Source: Antilocapra americana (taxonomy: Eukaryota > Chordata > Mammalia > Artiodactyla > Antilocapridae). From it: a stretch of DNA of 64,000 nt. Of the stretch, positions 1 to 10,500 are shown in pieces. The notes under the pieces are model-generated. The model made no database searches. It saw only the letters and a program-made list of their open reading frames with translations, and was not told the DNA's origin. Both the position numbers and the translations under genes were made by a program. How positions within the stretch are numbered: the stretch's first letter is position 1; every line of letters starts with the position of its first letter. The stretch spans positions 40,252,863 through 40,316,862 of the forward strand of contig ML660201.1 in NCBI GenBank assembly GCA_007570785.1. Direction: 5' to 3'.

Positions 1-982
1 CTTTGAAGGTCGCTTACTACATTTTTTTTTCCTCAGCAGCAGTCCTCTATCATAAGTGGGTTTGTTATTTTTTTTCCTTGTGTGTTCAAACACTTGGTGC
101 TTATTCTTGATGTGTCTGATGTCATTCCCAAGCTTCTTCAAGATACCCTTCAAGACCAGCTCTTACCTTCTGAGTGGCAACCACCCCTCCCTTCCAAGTT
201 TGGATTCTATTTTTATATATCTGTAGATGTCACCTTTAATTCATGACTCACAGTATTATTAAATGGTGCAGACTTTAGCCACAGACAAGATAGCAGTTGC
301 TAAGGGCTAATTTGCTAAGAGGGCGAGTGAGGCCCTCTTGGGAATTTTGGGCAGTTGCCTTCCCTCCTGCTCTTCAACTTCTCTCCAAAATTCAGTGAGG
401 ACCACAGACTCCACAAGGAGCATGTCCATGTTCTAAAGGGCTGGAGCCAGGGTTCCAAGTTGACCAAGCACTGTGGTTTGTACAAGCAGATGTCTGACAG
501 AAGCAAACCACTATGACTGTGTATCTAATGTTTTTATCAAAGAAAATTTCAGTGGAGAAGATTCAAAGAAGCTTTCTTCTGTTTGTATGTGACAAAGACG
601 AAGTTGGCCGCTCCAGTCATTAGCCAAAAAATAATTACCATTGGATGACACTAATGTGTAAGCATGTTGTTTTTAATAAGTGGTTATTTTCTGTCTCAAG
701 AAAAAGATGTAGTGAGTTTGGAGAGAGCAAAAGCTTTTGTAAAAACCAAATGTATTCATTTAGAGAGTAGATGACTTTTATTTTCACTGTTTGTTTTTCA
801 CTGCAAAAGCTCCCTGTTACTATATCTGGGGGGAAAGCCTGTGGAACAGTGGTTATTGCCATTGTCTTTGTTTCATCTTTAAGTTTCTCCTTTGTGAGGT
901 TTGATGGAATAGTGAGCACTGACCAGCAGACTGTAGCAGTATGCTATATTTTTACATTGAAATGTTATCGTCTTATTTGATT

Positions 983-1002
983 TGTACATAACTCTGTAAA
1001 TA
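983..1002 (+). promoter_or_regulatory. Pair of Pumilio-type motifs (TGTACATA, TGTAAATA)
   Basis: TGTACATA (983-990) and TGTAAATA (995-1002) both match the Pumilio binding consensus UGUANAUA and are 4 bp apart. They lie 66-85 bp upstream of the AATAAA signal, which is where PUM1/PUM2 sites often act in 3' UTRs to repress or destabilise mRNA. They matter only if the region is transcribed on the plus strand. Confidence 0.4.
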
Positions 1003-1067
1003 GGTGATAGTAGTCCACAGGTGACATTTGCAAAATGTTGTTTTTATACCCTAGAATCTCTGCATAA

Positions 1068-1073
1068 AATAAA
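1068..1073 (+). terminator. Polyadenylation signal AATAAA
   Basis: A canonical AATAAA lies in an A-rich context. It is followed by TGTTTTGTTTTAAG and then GGTGGTGG, a U/GU-rich downstream element at suitable spacing. The predicted cleavage site is about 1083-1092. Confidence 0.5.
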
Positions 1074-2120
1074 ATGTTTTGTTTTAAGATGGTGGTGGCT
1101 CATTATTCTAGGTCGTGTTTTCTGTTTCCTGAATAGCTGGGGTTCCTGGCACCATTTTCTGTGGGCCCTCGTTCTGAGAGGGAGAGAGATTACCCAGGGT
1201 GAGGAGGCCAGGGTGGCCGGTCTGTCTTATACTTGAAGGAAAAGGAACCTGCTGCCCTTCATCTTTTACTCCACCCTCCTTCGGTCAGATGCCTTTTGTC
1301 TGGAACGGGCAGGGACACTTACCTCAAGGACTCTCAGAACAATGGACTTTCTTTGAAGAAATTGGAAAAGAAGTTGATGGATGCTGAAATTTGGGAGCCA
1401 CAAATTTCCTGTCATTCAGAAAGAAAAAGGTGCCTGTTCATTCTTCTGACAGATGGTGTCTCATCTTCTGTGTGCCATGTGCTCTGAGTTACATCCCTGG
1501 TGTATGTCAACTTTGGGGTCTCATTTTTGAGATTGTGACACACAGAAACGAGGTAGCTTTGCTGAGGGCACAAACAAGAAGTCAGCAACATTGGGATTTG
1601 TACATCTGACTGAACCATCCTCACTCCTAACCAATGGGCTGTACTGTCTCTCAGCATAATTTCTAAGAAGAAAAAACCTCGAGTAGCAAGTTATGGCAAG
1701 TTGGTTCCCTCCTCAGTCCCCATATTGAGAGAACAGCTGGTTCAGAGGTTAAGCAGACAGATCTGAAAGGACTCCATTGGAAGGATATCACTAGGTGGAT
1801 GCTGCAGTAAGTGAATACCTCTTTCCTGTTAGTGGTGAGAAAATCCTCTTTGGACAGCACGAGAAGCCCTACCCTAATTTTTACCATGGTATTAGAAAGC
1901 AAGCGTCCATTTTCATACCTGCTTTGGGTCCAACATCAGTGGGACCTCACCACTGGTTTTACTTTGTTTAAGACATGCAAACTTTAGGTAGTGAAGACCA
2001 GCTTCCCCTTGCAGGCTTTAATTAAGAAACAATTTAGGTTTAGTTGAATCAGAGGCTACAGGCAATTAGCAGGTGGATGAGAAAGGAGACATAAATTATA
2101 CCTTCACTGTCTCAGGCATG

Positions 2121-2327
2121 GGTGTCCCTAGTAGCACAGTGGTAAAAAAAAATCCACCTGCCAATGCAGGAGACGGGTTTGATCCCTGGGTCAGGAAGAT
2201 CCCCTGGAGGAGGAAATGGCAACCCACTGCAGTATTCTTGCCTGGAGAATCCCATGAACAGAGGAGCCTAGCAGGCTACAGTCCATGGGGTCACAAAGAG
2301 TCAGACACGACTGAGCATGCATGCATG
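2121..2327 (+). mobile_element. Bov-tA SINE
   Basis: The tRNA-like head (AGCACAGTGGTAAA, then CCTGCCAATGCAGG and the box B-like GGTTTGATCCC) runs into the BovB-derived tail (GGAAATGGCAACCCACT, ending CAGACACGACTGAGC). This head-plus-tail order defines Bov-tA, a Pol III-type SINE moved by BovB enzymes in pecoran ruminants. A short ORF across it is only a read-through of the SINE. Confidence 0.9.
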
Positions 2328-2734
2328 TCTTGGGCACGGTGAGTCCTTTAAGGACTCAATAAAGATGTTTTCCACCCCTACCCCCTAGCCTGTCTTCTCA
2401 GTTGAGAGGAACACAATCAAAAGTGGTTCAAGAATAGTGGAGATAGAATGAAGGGCAGGACAGACAGAAGCAAGGGGTAAGGCCTTTTGCAAGGAGATGA
2501 AATTCAAATGGGGTCTTTGAGATTAAGGAAAAATAATGCAAGATCACTATGCGTGGCTCCCTGGCCTCGTTCTAGATGGTTTTTACACCATCTTTCACAT
2601 TTATAGGTAATAAAATCCTTTCAAAATATTTATTTGAGAGCCTAAAATATGCATTGGAGATGCAGTAGTGAATAAGATATACATGATTCCTGCCATCTTG
2701 CTTCCACCTCATTTTCAGTATGGGACTATGGGAC

Positions 2735-2860
2735 TAATTGTTCTGAACCTCAGTTGTTTCATCTGCAAGATGGGACTGATACCCACCACACTGGGTTATT
2801 GTGAGACTTAAATGAGCTGGGGTTTATAAAGCACCCACAGCCACACTTGCCAAGTGCTAG
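2735..2860 (+). repeat. MIR SINE fragment
   Basis: It carries the MIR core reading: CCTCAGTTGTTTCATCTGC, AAGATGGGACTGATA, then GTGAGACTTAAATGAG. It is an old, diverged tRNA-derived SINE shared by mammals. Confidence 0.75.
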
Positions 2861-3328
2861 CCGTGTGGTAAATAGTGGCTTTTATTCTGTGGATGAGCAG
2901 GGTTTGGACTACTTGTCGGCCCTATGGGCATGGGTAGAAGACAGTTCCCTGCTGATAGGAGCTTCGGCCCAGGAGCTCGAGTGCAGCACCTTTATCAGAT
3001 GCTATGTCAAATCATCTCTCTCCCTAAGAGAAGAGGGTGGGTCTATATGTGGCTATTGTGGAAGGAAGGTGTGGGCCTCGAGGAGGGGGAGGTGCTTCTC
3101 ACAAAATGAAACTAAGGCAGGATTACTAAAAGTTGACTGGGTTCTCAGATCTGCCTATGTCCCTTTCCCAGGCTCATTTCCCCCCAATCATCTTTCAGCT
3201 CTGATGGAGATACAGACATTCTTCTGAATTTGTTGCTTTATCCAGACTTTGTTGCTGAATCCAGAGTGTGCTGGATTACCACACCCTGCTCTGGCTGTGA
3301 ACAAAAGCAGTGATTGTTTCTCTAACCG

Positions 3329-3358
3329 CCGACCAATTCGTGGTCGGGGGAATTTCCC
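3329..3358 (+). promoter_or_regulatory. Hairpin next to a perfect kappaB-type motif
   Basis: CCGACCA (3329-3335) and TGGTCGG (3341-3347) form a 7-bp perfect inverted repeat with a 5-nt loop. It directly abuts GGGAATTTCC (3348-3357), which fits the NF-kappaB consensus GGGRNWYYCC exactly. The site is about 6 kb upstream of the CpG-island promoter. A lone 10-bp motif arises often by chance, so function is speculative. Confidence 0.2.
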
Positions 3359-3689
3359 AAGTTTTAGAAGCTGGAGGGGACTCAGAGAGTGAGGAATGGT
3401 CCTTAGAATGAGGACCGGTCTTCCTGATCTCGCTAATGAGAAACATTCCAGGGAGTGTGGCAGATGGCAGCTCCCAGACAAAGCATGGACGTTTCCCACC
3501 AGGCTGGGCAAGGCCAGGCCAGGCAGCACTCAGAAGAGAAAGGCCGAAGCATGACTGGTGACAGAAGGCAGAAATAAGCAGGACCTGCCTTTGATTTATG
3601 TACCTGAAGTTTGAGGCACTTGAAGATCCTGCACATCGTTGTATAATTGTGCGTTCTTGATGAGATTTTTTTACTCACTGTGATTAAAG

Positions 3690-3920
3690 TGGGGCTTTGG
3701 GTTCAGGTACCCGGAACTTAGATCTCAGTCTGCCACTTTTGGGGGGACTCTTAAGCAGGTCACTTGAGCCGATCAGGACTGACTCTCTCTACATCTAGGA
3801 AATAAGTAATAGCTCAGTACCAAATGGGGCTGAGGTGAGGCTTGACTGTGAGCCCAAGCAGAGTTATAGTCACAGAACCCAGTACACAGTGAGCCCCCTT
3901 GCCTTTGGGGATGTGGTCAC
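3690..3920 (+). repeat. MIR SINE copy, diverged
   Basis: It follows MIR order: GGGTTCAGGTACCCGG, then CTGCCACTTTTGG, CAGGTCACTTGAGCC, and a 3' part with TGAGGTGAGGCTTGACTG. The edges are approximate. Confidence 0.55.
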
Positions 3921-4479
3921 CTGGGGCAGGTTAAGGGATGCATAGTGATAAAGTGTGATCCACTAGATATCTCCGTTAGCCCTGGTCTGGGTAGCAGAGG
4001 GCCTCAGTGACCACAGTGGGGTCCCTGTCTCCTGGAGGACTCAGTTCTGCAGGCAGTTGGCTGGGACCAACTACAGGAAATGGCTACTTGTAAACTGCCA
4101 ATAGCCCAGAGGTGAACCCCAAAGTTATTACCTGGCTCCTAGCCAACCTCTTTTTCTCTGTTTCTCTTTCTTCTCTGTCGCCACAGCAGAATTTGAGGGT
4201 CCTCCCTGGTGTGGTCCTGTCCAGGACCATCTGTGCCAGACTTTTCCTCCTCCCTCTCAAAGTCTTTAGCCATCCTTTACAGTCAGGCAGGCCTTCTTTA
4301 CCACTGTCTACCCTCATTCAGGTCCTGACACACGCCTTCAGGAAGAGCTCCCGTGTTTATGTGCCAGACCCTCTTACTAGTCTAGCTGCTCCTTGAGGGC
4401 AGGCTGTGCCCCTTGCTTATGCCTTCCACCTAGGCTGGACTTGGACTTCGCTTCTTCAATCAGCTTGAGACCCCAGCCC

Positions 4480-4700
4480 TACCACTGATCAGTCAGCAGG
4501 GCAAGTTACCTCATCTCCCTGGTCCTCAGTTTCCTCCTCTGTCTGATGGGGATAAAAATGCACCTGCCTATGGTGTGGTTGTGAGGATAAAGCAGATGGA
4601 GGGAACAGTCCGGATAGTCAGTCCAGTGCGGGGCACATGACAAGTGTGCACAGCCACCGTTTGTCTCAGTTGTCATCAGGGTAAGCAGTAACAGTTGCTA
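4480..4700 (+). repeat. MIR SINE copy
   Basis: It has GGGCAAGTTACCTCATCTC, CCTCAGTTTCCTCCTCTG, GATGGGGATAAAAATG and GTTGTGAGGATAAAGCAG in MIR order. Confidence 0.8.
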
Positions 4701-4889
4701 GTGAGTTTCAAAAGGCTTCCCAGGAGAGTAAACTGCATCTATTCCTGCTTTGCAAATTGGGTTGAGATACCCATTCGCTTACCATGATCTCCAGAGTTGA
4801 GGGCCACAGGGGTGTCCCACATCCCCCCCCCCCCAGTGGCTTGCGTTGTCTCAAGTTTTCACTCCCTGTGGGTCCTGTCTCCAGACTCT

Positions 4890-5135
4890 AGACTTAGGGT
4901 TGGTGATGCCTGTTGTGTATTAGAGTCACCCCTGTGAGTTGGACACCTGCTACCTATTCGTCTTTATTCTCACCCCCACAGTCGGGGAAAGTGAGGCTTG
5001 GGCTGACCTGGGCACGTCCCATACTCCCAGCACGGTTTATGGCTTAGGTAACATCCCCCTTTCAAGGTAGGGCGACATTGGATTTGAACCCAGGCATTTC
5101 CTGTTCTGAAGCGCCTGTCTTATCTTTCCACCCGA
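4890..5135 (-). repeat. MIR SINE copy (antisense)
   Basis: The antisense MIR features are GTGAGGCTTGGGC and the reversed head GGATTTGAACCCAGGCATTTC. It contains a 48-bp block that is identical to one in the MIR at 8.8 kb. Confidence 0.65.
4956..5003 (+). repeat. 48-bp exact repeat, copy 1
   Basis: The 48 bases, beginning ATTCGTCTTTATTCTCACCC and ending GAAAGTGAGGCTTGGGC, are identical at 8863-8910. Both copies lie within diverged antisense MIRs, while the flanks differ at many positions. Confidence 0.9.
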
Positions 5136-5404
5136 CCTTCAGGTCTTGCTTCTCAGGTCTTCCTCAAGCTCACATTATGAGAGCAGATGGGACTTGCTTT
5201 TAGAGAAAGAAAGTCTTTTACTGTATTAGCTGCTTGCAGAACATTGCTTACTTCTGAACACTGAGATGAACACCTCACTCCTTCACAGGTGTCACCATCT
5301 CCTGGGGGAGAAGGTTAGTGTTGCTTCATCACCTGGATGTTCCACACCTTTCGAAAGAAAGTGTGTGTGGGGTGGGGCATCTGAACATTGCTAAAGGCAG
5401 AAGA

Positions 5405-5705
5405 CTTGAATATTCCTTTCAGTGATCCACTGCTAGCATTTTCTCTGTAGGAAATAACCAGAACTGTGTATCAAAGTTAGTTATGCAAAGATTTTCGTCA
5501 CTGAGCATTATCCCTGATGCTGAGAAGTGAGGATCAAATGAGGTGCCCATCAGGACTAATGATAAGAAGAGGCACATTCATACTGCAGACCACCAGGCGG
5601 CTCTTAGCAGTCATGTTGTAGAATATCTTATCACGAGGAAAAGGCTCACAATATGTTAAATGGAAAACAAAAAAGCACACAAAATAATAGTAGATGTTGC
5701 TGGGT
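5405..5705 (+). mobile_element. Old L1 3' fragment
   Basis: It reads like the 3' region of ancient L1M elements: TATGCAAAGATTTTCGTCACT, a diverged 'compare and count' motif around ATCAAATGAGGTGCCCATCA, and GGAAAAGGCTCACAATATG followed by TTAAATGGAAAACAAAAAAG. The BovB copy that follows was probably inserted into its end. Confidence 0.5.
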
Positions 5706-5707
5706 AT

Positions 5708-6474
5708 CAGTAACCTCAGATATGCAGATGATACCACCCTTCTGGCAAAGTGAAGAGGAACTAAAGAGCCTCTTGATGAAAGTGAAAGAGGAGAGTGAAA
5801 AAGTTGCCTTAAAATTCAACATTCAAAAAACTAAGATCATGGCATCTGGTCCCATCACTTCATGGCAAATAGATGGGGAAACAATGAAAACAGTGACAGA
5901 CTATATTTTTGGCTCCAAAATTGCTGCAGATGGTGACTGCAGCCATGAAATTAAGATTCTTGCTCCTTGGAAGAAAATCTATGACCAGCCTAGACAGCAT
6001 ATTAAAAAGAAGTCTTTGCCAGCAAAGGTCTGTCTAGTCAAAGCTATGGTTTTTCCAGTAGTCATGTATGGATGTGAGAGCTGGACTAAAGAAAACTGAG
6101 CGCCGAAGGATTGATGCTTTTGAACTGTGGTGTTAGAGAATACTCTTGAGAGTCCCTTGGACTGCAAGGAGATCCAACCAGTCAATCCTAAAGGAAATCA
6201 GTCCTGAATATTCATTGGAAGGACTGATGCTGAAGTTGAAACTCCAATACTTTGGCCACCTGATGCAAAGAACTGACCCATTTGAAAAGACCCTGCTGCT
6301 GGGAAAGATTGAAGGCAGGAGGAGAAGGGGACAACAGAGGATGAGATGGTTGGGTGGCATCACTGATGCCATGAGTTTGAGAAAGCTCTGGGAGTTGGCA
6401 ATGGACAGGGAACCCTGGTGTGCTGCAGTCCATGGAGATCGCAAAGAGTCTGACACGACTGAGCAACTGGACTA
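5708..6474 (+). mobile_element. BovB retrotransposon, 5'-truncated (copy 1)
   Basis: The sequence matches the end of the BovB (RTE clade) ORF2 and its 3' tail. It begins at the reverse-transcriptase YADD-like codons (TAT GCA GAT GAT, 5721-5732), passes the C-terminal stretch around 6030-6090 (GTATGGATGTGAGAGCTGG) and ends with CTGACACGACTGAGCAACTG. Frameshifts and stops break the frame, so it is dead. A diverged duplication, TTGCTGGGT before and TTACTGGGT after, may be the target site. Bov-tA and BOV-A2 tails elsewhere in the window derive from this 3' end. Confidence 0.9.
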
Positions 6475-7564
6475 TTACTGGGTGGTGTGATTGTGGGTGG
6501 GTTTTATCTTATTCTTAATATCTTTCTCAGCACTGGTCATATGAGTGGTATTATCATCAGTGGGTTTTAAATATGTGATCTCACAGGATGAGTGTTAAAG
6601 GTACCTGGTGGGCATTCTATGGCGGGGTTGGTGGTCTCCATCTTGCCCTTGCCCTTGTTGTGCCTTCTCAAGAGATGGCTTTCTCCAACTGTGCTCCCTG
6701 GTGCCTCATCTCAGCCCGTCACCCCTGCTTCCCTACCTGGCACCAGTTACAGCTCTTCACTCACTCTTTCATGTGGAGACTTGCAGTAGACACCCCAGCT
6801 TTCCCAACTGATGACTTAGGTGACAGCCTTGTCTTGCAAAGTTAGGGGAGATGGAGCTGAAATCAAGAATGAGCTCTCATGAACTGACTGTTTCAAGGAG
6901 AAAAGGTGGCTGATCATCAGTATCTTTTGGCTTCTCCACTAGTTTTCAAACTCCATGGATAGTGACCCACATTTCCTTCTTATTCCCTCCACACATCCCA
7001 CCACAGGACTCCCTTTGGGTGTATCACCTCTTCTCCAACACTTTCCTAATCTGAGTCCAGGAGCCAAGTCCTCCTTACTCTTCCTCTAGCAGAGCCAAAG
7101 CCTGAATGGGAGGTGATGGGGCACTGCATATAAAGCGTTGTGGGTTTACATAGATTTGTTTCTGGTCTACATATTCCTGCGGCTCTGTTCTGATCTCTGA
7201 ACAACCGGAATTGAAAAACAAAGGAAATTGAGGCGTGCATCCCCAGTAATAGTCAACATGCATGTTGCCTTTGTTGCGTCCGGGAGACTTTCACCCACTG
7301 CATCCGTTCCTCACTCAGCAGCCATGGAGTCCCATCACCTCTGCCTGGACCTTTCCATGGTCAAGGTTTAGTGTGTCACCTTGGCCATCAAGGCCCCTTT
7401 CCCTGGGCTTCCAGAAGTGGGCCCTGTGCTCTCCCCGCTCCGGGCTCCCACATCTCCCATGAGGACATCTGGCCTCTGCAGCCCTGTCGCCCCCACCCCA
7501 CAGGAAGCCTTCCCCTGTGTGTCTCTCACCATGTCCTTCCCCCTAACGTGCCCAGTGACGGCTC

Positions 7565-7700
7565 TGACTGTTCCCACATCAGCTGTGAGCTCCATGGGGT
7601 CAGGGGCTACGTCTGTCTGTCTTGTGACAGAGTCACTGCTGAGGTTCAGAGTCTGGCATGGTCTGTGGCATGTAGCAGATGCTCCAATCATTAAATGGAA
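7565..7700 (+). repeat. L2-like fragment
   Basis: GTGAGCTCCATGGGGTCAGG, GGCTACGTCTGTCTGTCTTG and the end GTAGCAGATGCTCCAATCATT resemble the 3' end of L2, but they are diverged. Confidence 0.5.
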
Positions 7701-8789
7701 TCTAACGGAAATAGAAATTTTATCTCTGACATCGGAGTATCCACTTGTGGGGCGGAAGTGCCTGCTGAGCTCTGGGTTGCTAAGGGAGTGGAAGTCCTTT
7801 ATTACTACCTAATAAATAAACATGGCTGGCTGTAGTAAGTGATCTTCCACCGTGTGGAGGCGGGAGAGTAACAAAAGAGGTTTGGAAGAAAAGGCTGAGG
7901 ACTAGGGATCTGGAGAGATTTTGGCCTTGGAAATGGAGTCCTGCAGAGGGAGTGTGGTCCTTACACAGGAAAGGGGTGGGTCACGAGGCACTGGGTTTGG
8001 GGTCAAGGCTCAGTGGAATGAAGCTTCCCCTGTTGGAATCAAAGTTCCTTTGCTCAAAATTGGTCAGTTTCGGTCCTGGAAGGTGGGTTGTGGGCTAGGA
8101 AGAGGTCACACAGCCTTAGGAGGCTGAGTGCCTGCAAAAGAGAGACAGGAGTTTGCAATAAAGGAAGTCTCAGCTGTGGCAGATGAAGGTCTGAACCGCC
8201 TGATGCTGGTGACTGTATGTGTGTATGGGGGTGGTGCCTGGGCTGGGAGACTTACATCCCAGCTGCTGCTGCCAGGGCAGGTCCCTCCTGGGAAACCCTC
8301 AACATCCCCCTCCCCCTTGTGAAGTGGGATGAGGGGGTGGAGGTTAGAGCTTGCCCCATGGAGAGAGTGAGGAGGTCCACTCAGCCTGGTAGTGCGTTTA
8401 CTGGAGGTATGGCTGCAGAGAAACTTAGCCCTGAAACCGGTGCTTTCTCCTCTGACCTGCGGGCTGGCTTCACCTTTTAAGCTTCAGTTCCTGAGACGGC
8501 CCATACAACCCACACACCTCACAAGGTCGTTGGGGATGTGCTGGTAGACCAAGCACCTGAAGTCCTCGCCAGGCACATGAAAGCAGTTCATGAACTTTTC
8601 ATTTTTATCACCATGGTTTGTACTTTCATAAGAGCTCATAACTAGTGTGTTGGGATATTTTTTTATTACTGACTTTATGGGGTCCTGAGGACTGGAAGAA
8701 TTTAATCTATTGAATGGATGAATGAGTACACAAAATGCTTTTAGTATTTAGATTGTCATGTCTATTTCGGCAGGAAAGAGCCAGGCCAC

Positions 8790-8960
8790 ACTGCTGGCTG
8801 CTGCTCTTTCAATCTCAGCATCCGACCACAAACGTATTTCCTGAGAACCTGCTGGGGCGGGGATTCGTCTTTATTCTCACCCCCACAGTCGGGGAAAGTG
8901 AGGCTTGGGCAGGACCAGACACGCCCAAGGTCAGCCTGGTAGGCGAGGCTGAGGCTCCAA
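8790..8960 (-). repeat. MIR SINE copy (antisense) at the edge of the CpG island
   Basis: It has GAAAGTGAGGCTTGGGC and CACGCCCAAGGTCAGCC, the antisense MIR order. It includes the second copy of the 48-bp exact block (8863-8910) and runs into the CpG island. Confidence 0.5.
8863..8910 (+). repeat. 48-bp exact repeat, copy 2
   Basis: Identical over 48 bases to 4956-5003 in the same orientation; the unit distance is 3907 bp. Both copies are preceded by ACCTGCT but separated from it by unlike sequence of different length. Confidence 0.9.
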
Positions 8961-9296
8961 GCGCTGACCCGGGCCCTCGCCCGCCCGGGCAGCTCCTGTT
9001 GCCCATGTCTCGGGAGTCGCCACAGCCCCCTCCGGTTGGGATACAGATCCCCGGAGCCACCCTCGGGGGAGCGGGATTGGGGGGCTGCGCACCATTTCCC
9101 GGACCCAGGAAATTATCTCCCAAATAGGTGCTGGGCATGCCCCGGGGGCCAGGTCTCCCCTTCTCCGTCCCCAGCCTTCCCTGGGACCCCTGCAGGGTGC
9201 GGCTTGGGAGTGACGAGCAGCGGCCAAGCGTGACTGAGTCCGAGTTCCCCACCACCCGCCCTGGCGCCCGCCGGGGTCCCCGGCCCGCCTCTCGCC

Positions 9297-9341
9297 CACG
9301 TGGCCGGCCAGGCCTCTCCGCCCCCGGCCCCGCCCCGCCCC
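9297..9341 (+). promoter_or_regulatory. E-box and overlapping GC boxes
   Basis: CACGTG (9297-9302) is the USF/MYC-type E-box. Two overlapping CCCCGCCCC GC boxes (9328-9336 and 9333-9341) fit Sp/KLF binding. They sit about 90-130 bp before the splice donor at 9431, fitting a core promoter just upstream of a short first exon. Confidence 0.5.
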
Positions 9342-9359
9342 GGGGAGCCGCCCCCGTAG

Positions 9360-9430
9360 CCGCCGCTGCCCGAGTTGTAGCCGCGGTGCGCGCCGCAACC
9401 CCGCGGGTCCAGCCCGTGCTGGGAGCCGAG
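9360..9430 (+). other. Candidate non-coding first exon (5' UTR) of an unidentified gene
   Basis: The 3' edge is set by a splice donor, GAG/GTGAGT at 9430/9431, nearly the full consensus. The 5' edge is a guess: transcription should start shortly after the GC boxes at 9328-9341. No ATG in a good context opens a frame here, so the exon is read as 5' UTR, with translation starting in the exon at 47330. The link between the two exons is inferred from orientation and from the lack of any better exon in between. Confidence 0.55.
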
Positions 9431-9609
9431 GTGAGTGCGGGCGGCTGGCCTGGAGCCCCGCTTCTCCGCTAGACCTTCCCGGGCTGGAGACCCTGCTAGA
9501 CACCCTGGGGCGGGAGGCTGTCCCAGGCTGGTTCCTCTCCACCTTCACCCACCAAGCCGGAGCTAGAGCCCACCTCCAGGCCGCCCTCGCTCCCTCCCGG
9601 TGCCCGCAG

Positions 9610-9672
9610 CAGAGTGTGCGCTCCTGGCTGCGGGCACCCTGAACTCTCAGGGGAACCCCGGACGCGGCACAG
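9610..9672 (+). other. Possible alternative 5' UTR exon
   Basis: A pyrimidine-rich acceptor (CTCCCTCCCGGTGCCCGCAG, ending 9609) and a donor CACAG/GTAGGC (9672/9673) bound 63 bp inside the CpG island. Many mammalian CpG-island genes have alternative leader exons like this. Nothing but the splice signals supports it. Confidence 0.2.
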
Positions 9673-10314
9673 GTAGGCAGTGCCAAGACCAGCCCCGACC
9701 TGCCGCCTCCGCCGGAGACCCTGACTTCGACCCTCTGGAAGCTCTTGGGCTAAAAGTTCCCGGACCCACTTCCGGGGAGGGAGGTGCCACCTGTCTTGGG
9801 GTGCAGCCCCTTTCCCTCCGCGTGTCTTCCCGTCGGGCGCTGTTTGTCGGGGGTCGCAGGACCACCAGTCACTTCGCGTCGGGGAACCCGGCTTTGAGCG
9901 CGCGGGGCGGTGACTGCGGTTTCCGGCCCACTCGGGCCCCAGTGCTTGTTGCTGCTTAAAGTAAGCGGCTCGAGGATCCAGGGATAGAGGAGCGGGAGGC
10001 GGACACCATGGGGTTAAGGCGAACTTTGGGCCCTCGTAGCCAGAGAGGGAGCGTTTTCTGAGTGTGGAAGTTCCTTTGCCACGAGGAAGAACCGCACTTG
10101 CAGTATCAGCGGCCTCATCGAGGGCTTATAAGTTGATGAAACTGAGTGGCTTGTTCCTCAAGGGCTCTCCATTTCATACCTAAACCAGCTTGCCTCTAGG
10201 ACTGGGCAAGGATGCGAGTACTGCCAAACGGTGGTTGTCTTGGGTGAACTATCAGAAACTTATTTTTAAACAGTTCACGCACTGCCCAGGTGTTACCACC
10301 TTCTTCCCTGGGGT

Positions 10315-10500
10315 CTGGAAGAGTTTTGCTATGTTTGAGTGTGAGCTGTGCAGTCTTGCTTAAGTTACTTCACCTGCCCGTGCCTCGGTTTCCTCATCTG
10401 TAGAGTGGAGATGATATTAGTACAAACCTTAAAAGGTTGTGTAAGATTAAAGTTTTTATTGTAGTGCCTGGTACAAGGTTATGTTCTCCCTCGGTTAACT
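10315..10500 (+). repeat. MIR SINE copy
   Basis: It shows TTAAGTTACTTCACCTGCC, CCTCGGTTTCCTCATCTG, TAGAGTGGAGATGATATTAG and a GTGCCTGGTACAAGG tail in MIR order. Confidence 0.85.

Larger units (their letters stand above)
1..1090 (+). other. Candidate 3' UTR end of a gene lying to the left
   Basis: No interspersed repeat is recognisable here, and no ORF looks coding. The AT-rich sequence ends in an AATAAA hexamer (1068-1073), followed about 15-25 bp later by a GT-rich stretch (around 1089-1100), the usual order of a vertebrate cleavage and polyadenylation site. Two Pumilio-type motifs lie just upstream (983-1002). Together these suggest the last part of a plus-strand terminal exon whose coding part is outside the window. 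The gene cannot be named. An unrelated AT-rich intergenic stretch remains possible. Confidence 0.5.
1091..8929. other. Repeat-rich intergenic stretch
   Basis: No exon could be supported between the candidate 3' UTR end and the CpG island. The stretch holds Bov-tA, MIR, L2, L1 and BovB copies (listed separately). The segments in between (about 1.1-2.1, 2.9-3.3, 5.2-5.4, 6.5-7.5 and 7.8-8.7 kb) show nothing recognisable beyond a kappaB-like cluster near 3.34 kb. Confidence 0.5.
8930..9960 (+). promoter_or_regulatory. CpG island promoter
   Basis: This is the only long stretch in the window with dense CpG dinucleotides and very high GC. It contains tandem GC boxes, a CACGTG E-box and no evident TATA box, and encloses a near-consensus splice donor. 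Vertebrate CpG islands of this type usually mark constitutive or broadly used promoters with dispersed start sites. The downstream donor sets transcription on the plus strand. A divergent transcript is possible but unseen. Confidence 0.75.

Noticed and set aside
8931..9686. 251-codon minus-strand ORF over the CpG island
   Set aside because: Arg-, Gly-, Ala- and Pro-rich composition typical of chance ORFs in GC-rich DNA. The plus-strand donor and GC boxes explain the region better.
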